Source: UBA7803 sp041686955 (lineage in GTDB: Bacteria; Pseudomonadota; Gammaproteobacteria; Pseudomonadales; Azotimanducaceae). From it: a DNA stretch of 48,395 nt. A program made the translations under genes and the position numbers. Positions 42,036 to 48,395 of the stretch are shown in pieces. The stretch's first letter is position 1, and the number at the start of each line of letters is the position of its first letter. The stretch is taken from contig JAWLCV010000029.1 of NCBI GenBank assembly GCA_041686955.1, forward strand, positions 1-48,395. Reading direction: 5' to 3'. A model generated the notes under the pieces. The model was given only the letters and a program-made list of their open reading frames with translations, did not search any database and was not told the origin of the DNA.

Positions 42036-42465
42036 GATCTTCACCGACGGCGCCTGTCGCGGGAATCCCGGCCCCGGGGGATGGGCCGCGCTGCTGCGCT
42101 ACCAGGGGCGGGAGCGAATCATCAGCGGCGCCGAGCCGGAAACCACCAACAATCGCATGGAGCTCAGGGCCGCCATCGAGGCGCTGGCGAGCCTGAAGCG
42201 GCCGGTACGGGTGAGCCTCACCACGGATTCCCAGTACGTCCGCCAGGGTATCTGCCAGTGGATGGCGAACTGGAAGCGCAACGGCTGGCGCACCTCCCAG
42301 AAGCAGCCGGTGAAGAACAGAGACCTCTGGGAGCAGCTCGACGAGCTCACGGCCCGTCATCAGGTGGAATGGCACTGGGTGAAGGGCCACAGCGGGCATC
42401 CGGAGAACGAGCTCGCGGATCGCGAAGCGAACAAGGCCATCGACGCCATGCTGGCCGGCTGCTGA
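42019..42465 (+). CDS. rnhA: Ribonuclease HI
   Basis: RNase HI cuts RNA in RNA-DNA hybrids, removing primers and R-loops. From TTG 42019 it has 148 residues, and the active-site acids fall at Asp10 (IFTDGACRGNPGPGGW), Glu48 (NNRMELRAAI), Asp70 (LTTDSQYVRQGI) and Asp134 (NELADREAN), the same numbers as E. coli. This supports the TTG start, which lies inside the methyltransferase gene. dnaQ follows 30 bp downstream on the same strand rather than divergently as in E. coli. Confidence 0.97.
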   Translation: MSEAVEIFTDGACRGNPGPGGWAALLRYQGRERIISGAEPETTNNRMELRAAIEALASLKRPVRVSLTTDSQYVRQGICQWMANWKRNGWRTSQKQPVKNRDLWEQLDELTARHQVEWHWVKGHSGHPENELADREANKAIDAMLAGC

Positions 42466-42495
42466 GCGTTTTCTTTGCAGGGGTAAGGGGGAGTT

Positions 42496-43242
42496 CTGAG
42501 ACAGATCGTTCTGGATACGGAGACTACGGGCCTGGAGGTGAGTCAGGGGCACCGGATCATCGAGATCGGCGGCGTGGAGATCGTCGACCGCAAGCTCACC
42601 GGCCGACACTTTCACAAGTACGTCAATCCCGCGCGCGAGGTGGACGACGGCGCGTTCGAGGTGCACGGCCTCAGCAACGACTTCCTCGCGGACAAGCCGC
42701 TGTTCGCGGAGATAGCCGACGAGTTCCTGGAGTTCGTTCGCGGCGCCGAGCTCGTCATTCACAATGCGCCGTTCGACGTGGCCTTTCTGGATGCGGAGCT
42801 GGCGCGGCTGGGGCGGGGGCAACTGACCGTGGCCTCGCTGTGCCGGATCACCGATTCCCTGGCACTGGCGCGCAACAAGCATCCGGGTCAGAAGAACAGT
42901 CTGGATGCCCTGTGCCGGCGCTATCAGGTGGACAACTCGGCACGGGAGCTTCACGGCGCGCTGCTGGACGCCGAGATCCTCGCGGACGTGTTCCTGGTGA
43001 TGACGGGCGGGCAGACCCAGCTCTTCGGCACCAGCCAGGACGGCAGCGCGCAGAGCCACGGAAACTGGGCGCCCAGGTTGACGCTGCCCTCGGATCGGCC
43101 GCCGCTCAGGGTCATACGGGCGTCGGCGGAGGAGCTCGCGGCCCACGAGCGGATGCTCGACCTCCTCGACGCCGAGGCCTCTGGCGGCAGCCTCTGGCGG
43201 CGGGTGCCCGAGCGGGAGGAAGCCGAGCGGGAAGTGGTGTAG
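42496..43242 (+). CDS. dnaQ: DNA polymerase III epsilon subunit, apparent CTG start
   Basis: The proofreading 3'-5' exonuclease of the replicase. Exo I DTETTG is encoded at 42514-42531, before the first ATG or GTG codon of the frame (GTG 42538). An in-frame stop at 42484-42486 leaves only CTG 42496 as a near-standard start, giving 248 residues beginning LRQIVLDTETTGLE, which matches the usual MRQIVLDTETTG. AAGGGGGAG lies just upstream (42485-42493). Exo II HNAPFDVAFLDAEL and Exo III LHGALLDAEIL are intact, and the C-terminal polymerase-binding tail is present. A single C-to-A change would restore ATG, so sequence error or a real non-ATG start are both possible. Confidence 0.93.
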   Translation: MRQIVLDTETTGLEVSQGHRIIEIGGVEIVDRKLTGRHFHKYVNPAREVDDGAFEVHGLSNDFLADKPLFAEIADEFLEFVRGAELVIHNAPFDVAFLDAELARLGRGQLTVASLCRITDSLALARNKHPGQKNSLDALCRRYQVDNSARELHGALLDAEILADVFLVMTGGQTQLFGTSQDGSAQSHGNWAPRLTLPSDRPPLRVIRASAEELAAHERMLDLLDAEASGGSLWRRVPEREEAEREVV

Positions 43243-43253
43243 AGTTCCCCGCC

Positions 43254-44087
43254 ATGTGGCCCCTCGACCCTGACGAATTCGAACCCGCCATCCGCCCCGC
43301 CGACGACGTCGATCACGACGAGAGCTGGATGTTTCTGGCCGTCGACGGCCAACTCGCCTGCATCTCCGAGGGAGGCGTGCCGCGGCCCATTACCGGCTCC
43401 GAGCTGCGCTGGCTCGAGGTGGAGATACGCTCCCGGCACTACCTGGGGCGGTTTCGCGGCCGCCATTGCTTCGCCGTGGAAGCCCAGGGCCGGCTCCCGG
43501 AGGGCTACGCGCTCAGCGGGCTGCGGGCCTGGCTGGGTCGAGTCGAGCCGGCCGTGTTCTATCTCGCCGGCCGGGCCCAGCAGACCGTGGAGTGGCACGA
43601 CACCCACCGTTACTGCGGACGCTGCTCCTGTGAGATGGAAGATCACCCCGAGGATCGGGCCAAGGTCTGCCCCCGGTGCGGGCTCGTCAATTACCCGCGG
43701 CTGTCTCCCAGCATCATCGTCCTGGTGACCCGGGGAGAGGAAATGCTGCTGGCGCGCAACGCCAACTGGCCCACGGGAATGTACAGCACTCTGGCGGGGT
43801 TCGTGGAACCCGGGGAGTCGGTGGAACAGACCCTGCACCGCGAGGTGGAGGAAGAGGTGGGCATCAAGGTCAGGAACCTGCGCTACCTCGGCAGCCAGAG
43901 CTGGCCGTTCCCAAACTCGTTGATGCTCGGGTTCCACGCGGAGTACGACTCCGGGGAGATCGTCTGCCAGGAGGGCGAGATCGCCGACGCACGCTGGTTC
44001 CGCTACGACGATCTGCCGAACGTGCCCCCCGCGACCGCCATCTCCCGCTGGCTCATCGACGACTTCATAGCGAGAATCCGCCGCTGA
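43254..44087 (+). CDS. nudC: NAD(+) diphosphatase / NAD-decapping hydrolase NudC
   Basis: NudC hydrolyses NAD(H) and removes NAD caps from RNA. From ATG 43254 it has 277 residues. The zinc ribbon uses Cys121, Cys124, Cys139 and Cys142. The Nudix box starts at Gly182 (GFVEPGESVEQTLHREVEEE, then VGIK), and the NudC-specific SQSWPFPNS follows. It begins 11 bp after dnaQ and is probably co-transcribed with rnhA-dnaQ. It converges with the small SCP2-like gene. Confidence 0.96.
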   Translation: MWPLDPDEFEPAIRPADDVDHDESWMFLAVDGQLACISEGGVPRPITGSELRWLEVEIRSRHYLGRFRGRHCFAVEAQGRLPEGYALSGLRAWLGRVEPAVFYLAGRAQQTVEWHDTHRYCGRCSCEMEDHPEDRAKVCPRCGLVNYPRLSPSIIVLVTRGEEMLLARNANWPTGMYSTLAGFVEPGESVEQTLHREVEEEVGIKVRNLRYLGSQSWPFPNSLMLGFHAEYDSGEIVCQEGEIADARWFRYDDLPNVPPATAISRWLIDDFIARIRR

Positions 44088-44100
44088 AGCGGCCGCCGTT

Positions 44101-44439
44101 TCATTCGGTGGGCGTGGCGGGCAGGCTCGCGCTCTGGAACATTGACATCAGCGCGAAGGCCCACATCAGGTAGCCGTCGCTTCGGAACCTGCCGGTCATG
44201 AACGCCTCGAAGGCGTCGGCCCGGCCCGACAGCAACGCCGAGGCCGTCTCCTCGTCCTGGAAGATGAAGGTGGCGTCCGCTTGCTCGTCGGCGGGCAGGT
44301 CGAAATCCAGGCGCCCGTGGCGCACCCGAAACCGCAGGGTTGCTTCTCCGGCTTCCAGCCGGAACACGGCGTCCATCCCGGCGGCGGCCGGTGGGTGGAA
44401 GCTCTGTTCGAGATGCGCCTGCAGGGCGGAGAGGCTCAT
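44101..44439 (-). CDS. SCP2 sterol-transfer-like small protein
   Basis: A 112-residue protein. LEAGEATLRFRVRHGRLDFDL followed by ADATFIFQDEETASALLSG and FMTGRFRSDGYLMWAFALMS is the pattern of the SCP2 sterol-binding superfamily (a beta-sheet lipid-binding fold often stand-alone in bacteria). No enzyme motif is seen. The role, perhaps lipid or fatty-acyl binding, is inferred. It is divergent from sohB with 141 bp between, where I see only a weak TGGACG-18-TAGAGT pair reading toward sohB. Confidence 0.75.
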   Translation of the reverse strand: MSLSALQAHLEQSFHPPAAAGMDAVFRLEAGEATLRFRVRHGRLDFDLPADEQADATFIFQDEETASALLSGRADAFEAFMTGRFRSDGYLMWAFALMSMFQSASLPATPTE

Positions 44440-44580
44440 GGCGCGGAAGGGTAGAGGATCGCTGCCGGGATGCCTAGTGCCGATGGCGCTCCCTCCCGGG
44501 CTCCCGCGAGCGCCGGGGCTTCGGTGGACGCTCTCGATGCACTTCCAGTAGAGTAGCCGGCTTTCCCCGGCGCCGCACCC

Positions 44581-45645
44581 ATGGAATACGTCTACGAGTA
44601 CTTGAGCTTCCTGGCCCAGACGGCCACCATCGTGGTCGCCGTTCTGGTGGTGATCTCGGCCATCGCCGCCCACGGCATGCGGCGTCAGCACCCCCCCGGC
44701 GGTCATCTCGAGGTTCGCAAGCTCAACGATCATCTGAGCGATCTGAAGGTGTCCGTTCAGCAGGCCATGCTGACCCCGGCCGCTGCGCGGAAGCTGCGCA
44801 AGCAGGAGCGCAAGGCCCACCGCAAGGCCGCCAAGGAGGAAGCGCGGGCGCTGAAGAAGGCCAAGACGGAGGGGGAAGCGACGCACCGTAAGCGCATCTA
44901 CGTCATCGATTTCCATGGCGACCTGCAAGCGACCGAGGTGCATCACCTGCGCACGGAGGTGACCGCAGTGCTGGCGGCGGCTCAGGAGGGGGACGAGGTG
45001 CTGGTGCGCCTGGAAAGTGCCGGGGGCATGGTTCACGGCTACGGGCTGGCCGCATCCCAGCTCGACCGGGTGAGAAGGCACGGCATTCCGCTGGTGGTGA
45101 CGGTGGACAAGGTGGCGGCCAGCGGCGGCTACCTGATGGCCGTCGTGGCCAACCGCATACTGGCTGCCCCGTTCGCGGTGCTCGGCTCCATCGGCGTGGT
45201 GGCCCAGATTCCCAACGTCCACCGGCTGCTCAAGCGGCACGACATCGACGTGGAGATGCACACGGCGGGCAAGTACAAGCGCACCTTGACCGTGCTCGGA
45301 GAAAACACGGAAGACGGGCGGCGCAAGTTCGTGGAGGAACTCGAGGACGTTCACCGGCTGTTCCGCGAATTCGTCGGCAGCCATCGCGCCGAGCTCGACG
45401 TGGAAGCGGTGGCGACGGGCGAGATCTGGCACGGTCAGGACGCGCTGGACCGCAAGCTGGTCGACGAGCTTCGTACCAGTGACGAATATCTGCTCGAAGC
45501 CAGCGAGAGCGCCGACATCTACGAGGTCCAGTGGGTCGAGCACAAACGGCCCCTGGAGCGGCTGCTGGCGCACGTGGAAACCAGCCTCGACCGGGTGGCG
45601 GTGCGCTGGGTGGAAAAGATCAGTCAATGGAGGGGAGGCCTATGA
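44581..45645 (+). CDS. sohB: Inner-membrane peptidase SohB (S49 family)
   Basis: SohB is a signal-peptide-peptidase-like serine protease facing the periplasm. The 354 residues start with a membrane helix (about 12-31, AQTATIVVAVLVVISAIAAH), a basic Lys/Arg-rich linker (about 70-105) and the S49 domain: VIDFHGDLQATEV, LVRLESAGGMVHGYGLAA, nucleophile Ser181 in DKVAASGGYLMAV, AVLGSIGVVAQIPN, and GKYKRTLTVLGENTEDGR with Lys231/233 containing the likely general base. The stop overlaps the acuI ATG. Confidence 0.95.
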   Translation: MEYVYEYLSFLAQTATIVVAVLVVISAIAAHGMRRQHPPGGHLEVRKLNDHLSDLKVSVQQAMLTPAAARKLRKQERKAHRKAAKEEARALKKAKTEGEATHRKRIYVIDFHGDLQATEVHHLRTEVTAVLAAAQEGDEVLVRLESAGGMVHGYGLAASQLDRVRRHGIPLVVTVDKVAASGGYLMAVVANRILAAPFAVLGSIGVVAQIPNVHRLLKRHDIDVEMHTAGKYKRTLTVLGENTEDGRRKFVEELEDVHRLFREFVGSHRAELDVEAVATGEIWHGQDALDRKLVDELRTSDEYLLEASESADIYEVQWVEHKRPLERLLAHVETSLDRVAVRWVEKISQWRGGL

Positions 45646-46634
45646 GTACCTTTCACGCCCTGCTGGTGGAGAAGCTGGACGACGGCTTCGCCCGTAAGGT
45701 GGTGGAGCGCAGCATCGACGAGTTGCCCGAGGGCGACGTGCTCATCGACGTGTGCTATTCGTCGCTGAACTACAAGGATGCACTTTCGGCCACCGGTAAC
45801 CCCGGCGTCACCCGTAAGTTTCCGCACACCCCCGGCATCGACGCGGCGGGTGTGGTGACGCACTCCGACAGCGACGAGTTCTCTGCCGGCGACGAGGTCA
45901 TCGTCATCGGCTTCGATCTCGGCATGAACACCCCGGGCGGCTTCGGGCAACGTATCCGCGTTCCCGCCGGCTGGGTGGTGCCCCGGCCGGAGGGGCTCAG
46001 CCTGCGCGAAGCCATGATTCTCGGTACGGCGGGCTTCACGGCGGCGCTGGCGGTGGACAAGCTCGAGCACGCGGGCATGACCGTGAACAGCGGACCGGTG
46101 CTGGTGACCGGCGCCACCGGCGGTGTCGGCTCCGTGGCGGTGATGTTGCTGGCGAAGCTGGGCTACGAGGTGGCCGCCGTGACCGGCAAGCCCGAGCAGC
46201 ACGACTTCCTCAGGTCGCTGGGGGCGACGAGCTTCCTCTCCCGGGAGGATGCGCGTGCCGGGGCCGACCGGGCGCTGTTGAAGGAAACCTGGGGCGGCGC
46301 GGTGGACACCGTCGGCGGTGAGATCCTGTTCAACGCCGTTAAGAGCCTGCGCTACGGCTGCAGCCTCGCCGCGTGCGGCCTGGTGGACTCGCCGCAGATT
46401 CCCGCCACGGTGCTGCCGTTCATCCTGCGCAACGTAAACCTGCTGGGGGTGGATTCGGTGGAGCTGCCGAGGCCGCGTAAGGCGGAGATCTGGCAGAAGC
46501 TCGCCGGGGCCTGGAAGCTCGACGCCCTGGAGCGGCTCGAGGAACGTCTCACCTTGAGCACCTTGTCCGACGCCATCGACCGGATACTCGCCGGCAAGAT
46601 GGTGGGCCGCGGCCTGGTGGACCTGAACGTGTGA
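45642..46634 (+). CDS. acuI: Acryloyl-CoA reductase-type quinone oxidoreductase (YhdH/AcuI)
   Basis: A 330-residue MDR-superfamily NADPH oxidoreductase. VCYSSLNYKDALSATGNPGV, FPHTPGIDAAGVV, FGQRIRVPAGWVVPRPEGL and the cofactor loop VLVTGATGGVGSVAVMLLAK follow the YhdH/AcuI pattern; the zinc ligands of alcohol dehydrogenases are absent. AcuI reduces acryloyl-CoA to propanoyl-CoA, which detoxifies acrylate, for example from DMSP breakdown. AGGGGAGG gives a strong ribosome-binding site, and the ATGA overlap with sohB implies coupling. It faces the antiporter gene across 31 bp containing the perfect palindrome CCGCCCGGGCGG (46648-46659). Confidence 0.92.
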   Translation: MSTFHALLVEKLDDGFARKVVERSIDELPEGDVLIDVCYSSLNYKDALSATGNPGVTRKFPHTPGIDAAGVVTHSDSDEFSAGDEVIVIGFDLGMNTPGGFGQRIRVPAGWVVPRPEGLSLREAMILGTAGFTAALAVDKLEHAGMTVNSGPVLVTGATGGVGSVAVMLLAKLGYEVAAVTGKPEQHDFLRSLGATSFLSREDARAGADRALLKETWGGAVDTVGGEILFNAVKSLRYGCSLAACGLVDSPQIPATVLPFILRNVNLLGVDSVELPRPRKAEIWQKLAGAWKLDALERLEERLTLSTLSDAIDRILAGKMVGRGLVDLNV

Positions 46635-46665
46635 GGAAGGCGCCGGACCGCCCGGGCGGCCGCGT

Positions 46666-47871
46666 TCAGTCCCGCCGCAGCCGCGGCGCCACCGCGATGG
46701 GGCTGGGAAAGCGGAAGATCACCGCGTAGGTGGAGATAACCATGGTGAGCACCGTCGCCCCCTGAATGACGTGAGCGGCCTCGTTCCCGAGCAGCGCGGT
46801 GGCGCCGGCCACGTAGGAGACCAGAAGCGAGAACTCCGAAGCCTGGCCGAGGCGGTACCCCGCCTCCCGGGCGGTCTCCGCGGTCTCGCCCTGCCAGCGC
46901 AGCAGGGCGCCGAAGACCAGTGGCTTGGTGATCACCACCGCCACCGCCAGCAGCAGGGTTTCCGGCAGCACCTCGAGCAGCAGGGCGGTATCGAGCCCCG
47001 CGCCCACCGAGAAGAAGAACAGCACCAGAAAGAAGTCTCTGAGCGGCCGCAGGCTCTCGGCGATGTACTGGGAGATGGGGCTGATGGCCAGGGCCACCCC
47101 GGCGACGAACGCGCCGATCTCGTACGACAGACCCATCAGATGGGCCGCGTTGGCGATGCCTAGGCACCAGCCCAGTGCGAGCAGGAAGATGAACTCCTGG
47201 AATGCGTCGAATCGGGCGATGAGGGGCAGCATCAGATAGCGCACCCCCAGGAACGACGCCGCCATCAGCACGGGCAGCGCCAGCAGAACCACGCCCAGGC
47301 TCGCGAGGGTCTCCGTCAGGGTCTCGCCGTAGCCGGCCAGCAGGATCAGGGCGAGAATGGCCAGGAGATCCTGGATCAGCAACAGGCTGACGACGATCTC
47401 ACCGATGTGGCGATGGTGCAGCACGGTGGTGGGCAGCAGCTTGATCCCGATGATGGTGCTGGAGAAGGTGAGGGCGATCCCGGTGACCACGGCTTCCGAA
47501 CTGGAGAAGCCGAACGCCAGCATCGGCGCATAGCCCATGACGAAGAAGGCGGCCGTGCTGACCAGAGCGGTCACCATGCTCTCCCGGAGCATGTTCTTGA
47601 GCTTGGCGGGCTGCAGGTCGAGACCCACCAGGAACAGCAGAAAGATGATGCCGATCTCGGCGATCTCCGAGAGCAGCCCTGGGTCGGAAACCAGGCCGAA
47701 ACCGTGGGGCCCGAGGATCGCGCCTACGGCGATGTACGCGACCAGGAGCGGCTGGCGGGAATAGAGGGCTGCCGTGGCCAGCACCGCGGCCCCGGTGAAG
47801 ATGAGAAAAAACGATCCGATGATGCCGGAGATAGGCGCCTCTTGAACGGCTGGGTACGAGCGACGCGCCAT
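46666..47871 (-). CDS. CPA2-family monovalent cation:proton antiporter
   Basis: A 401-residue membrane protein with about twelve hydrophobic segments. AYIAVGAILGPHGFGLVSDP, EIGIIFLLFLVGLDLQPAKL, GIALTFSSTIIGIKLLPTTV, LLLIQDLLAILALILLAG and GAFVAGVALAISPISQYI are typical of the Kef/CPA2 exchanger fold, with the QD pair in the fifth-sixth helix. It ends without the RCK/TrkA-N regulatory domain of KefB/C, so it is a short sodium or potassium/proton exchanger whose ion cannot be assigned. The start is complement ATG 47871; an upstream ATG at 47904 would add eleven residues. Confidence 0.93.
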   Translation of the reverse strand: MARRSYPAVQEAPISGIIGSFFLIFTGAAVLATAALYSRQPLLVAYIAVGAILGPHGFGLVSDPGLLSEIAEIGIIFLLFLVGLDLQPAKLKNMLRESMVTALVSTAAFFVMGYAPMLAFGFSSSEAVVTGIALTFSSTIIGIKLLPTTVLHHRHIGEIVVSLLLIQDLLAILALILLAGYGETLTETLASLGVVLLALPVLMAASFLGVRYLMLPLIARFDAFQEFIFLLALGWCLGIANAAHLMGLSYEIGAFVAGVALAISPISQYIAESLRPLRDFFLVLFFFSVGAGLDTALLLEVLPETLLLAVAVVITKPLVFGALLRWQGETAETAREAGYRLGQASEFSLLVSYVAGATALLGNEAAHVIQGATVLTMVISTYAVIFRFPSPIAVAPRLRRD

Positions 47872-47915
47872 GATAACCCGATCCACGCCGGCCCGAGTCG
47901 GCAACGGCCGGCCGA

Positions 47916-47944
47916 TTGAGGCGTTCAGGGGGTTTGGGTAGACT
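47916..47944 (+). promoter_or_regulatory. Sigma-70 promoter for the small membrane protein
   Basis: TTGAGG (47916-47921), 17-base spacer, TAGACT (47939-47944), 50 bp before the GTG at 47995. It lies in the divergent region with the antiporter gene. Confidence 0.65.
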
Positions 47945-47994
47945 CCCCGCCGCCGGGAGGCGCCCGGTTCACATCATGACAGCGAGGACCACCA

Positions 47995-48132
47995 GTGACG
48001 GCGAAAGACCAAACCCCCGAGGAGATTCGCGCGGCCGACCGGAAGGCCGATGCGAGGGCGATTCTGATCATCTTCACCGCGCTGGTGCTGGGCGCCATCC
48101 ACTTCGCTTCGGGCTGGACCTTCCACTTCTGA
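47995..48132 (+). CDS. 45-residue single-pass membrane protein
   Basis: Start GTG 47995, six bases after GAGGA (47984-47988), stop TGA 48130-48132. The first 20 or so residues are charged and helical (KDQTPEEIRAADRKADARA), then one hydrophobic helix ILIIFTALVLGAIHFASGW and a short tail ending HF. The charge pattern suggests a cytoplasmic N terminus. It has its own good promoter and ribosome-binding site, and codon use matches the neighbours. I do not recognise a named family. It is divergent from the antiporter, so a modulating role is conceivable but only by position. Confidence 0.75.
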   Translation: MTAKDQTPEEIRAADRKADARAILIIFTALVLGAIHFASGWTFHF

Positions 48133-48162
48133 CGATCGCCGCGAAGGCTGTTCGCTGATACC

Positions 48163-48218
48163 AGCGGATAGCGGATAGCGGAAAGCGGACAGCGGAAGGC
48201 GAACAGCGATTGGCGATC
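48163..48218 (+). repeat. Degenerate 7-bp tandem repeat
   Basis: Eight successive heptamers around AGCGGAT (agcggat, agcggat, agcggaa, agcggac, agcggaa, ggcgaac, agcgatt, ggcgatc) follow the small membrane protein. A three-unit array of similar period (cgctgac) sits at 28714-28734 across the miaE stop. No coding role is apparent. Confidence 0.85.
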
Positions 48219-48290
48219 GGCAAGAGTTGGCCGTCGCAGCGGAAAAGCTATCGGCGCCGCGATCGGGCCGGAAAGCGAATTTCACGTCCT

Positions 48291-48389
48291 CGCGCCGCCG
48301 CTCCGCGGTTCCCTCGCTTTGCAGAGTTGCCGCCCGCGGCGGCGCCTGCGGCGCCGAGCGGGCGTCAATCTGCGCCGCTCGGCGGCGCG
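48291..48389 (+). repeat. Palindromic dispersed repeat, copy 3 (diverged)
   Basis: Block A (48298-48331) matches copy 1 at 31 of 34 positions. The ends CGCGCCGCCG (48291-48300) and CGGCGGCGCG (48380-48389) are perfectly inverted, and a degraded block B (CAATCTGCGCCGCTCGG) lies inside. The copy may extend past the window edge. The rest of the 263 bp after the small membrane protein holds the heptamer array and no gene I can support. Confidence 0.75.
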
Positions 48390-48395
48390 ACAATG

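Overview
The window is one 48.4 kb stretch of a GC-rich bacterial chromosome made almost entirely of core genes, with one run of exactly 100 N (7162-7261), which looks like a scaffold gap. Gene content and order are gammaproteobacterial: leuC-leuD-leuB-asd-fimV-truA-trpF-trpB-trpA-folC-SPOR protein-cvpA-purF, tRNA-Pro/Arg/His-tig-clpP-clpX-lon-hupB-ppiD, and mltD/methyltransferase/rnhA/dnaQ. High GC, FimV, MiaE and the TgpA cluster point to the Chromatiales/Ectothiorhodospiraceae-Pseudomonas side rather than the enterics. This is inference from order and protein character; no rRNA is present to fix it.

Layout. 1-1.9 kb: sucCD, TCA cycle. 1.9-4.3 kb: two palindromic repeat copies in opposite orientation around a near-consensus heat-shock promoter, then htpG. 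4.3-8.4 kb: gpsA, a DUF4892 secreted protein, prmB (cut by the gap), aroC. 8.4-13.5 kb: a LysR regulator divergent from leuCDB-asd. 13.7-23.7 kb: fimV, truA, trpFBA, folC, SPOR protein, cvpA, purF. 23.6-28.7 kb: moxR-DUF58-tgpA, DUF1289 protein, miaE. 28.7-30.3 kb, minus strand: folD-lpxH. 30.4-31 kb: three tRNA genes. 31-39.6 kb: the proteostasis block tig-clpP-clpX-lon-hupB-ppiD. 39.6-48.4 kb: mltD, a YafS-like methyltransferase, rnhA, dnaQ, nudC, an SCP2-like protein, sohB, acuI, a CPA2 antiporter, a 45-residue membrane protein, and degenerate repeats at the right edge.

Many neighbours overlap by ATGA or similar stop/start junctions (sucC/D, gpsA/DUF4892, leuC/D, leuB/asd, trpB/trpA, DUF1289/miaE, sohB/acuI, folD/lpxH), which suggests translational coupling. 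Several well-spaced promoters are visible: sigma-32 for htpG, and sigma-70 for leuC, tRNA-Pro, tRNA-His, hupB and the small membrane protein.

I see no phage, plasmid, CRISPR array, toxin-antitoxin, secondary-metabolite or defence locus. The unusual signals are small-scale: a three-copy palindromic repeat family, one copy of which lies in the htpG leader; a 12-bp tandem unit shared between the tRNA-Arg 3' end and the folC start, where accD is missing from its usual place; a dnaQ reading frame whose only sensible start is CTG; a Glu at the catalytic Asp60 position of TrpA; AT-rich islands inside aroC and leuD; and a probably expressed 45-residue membrane protein.
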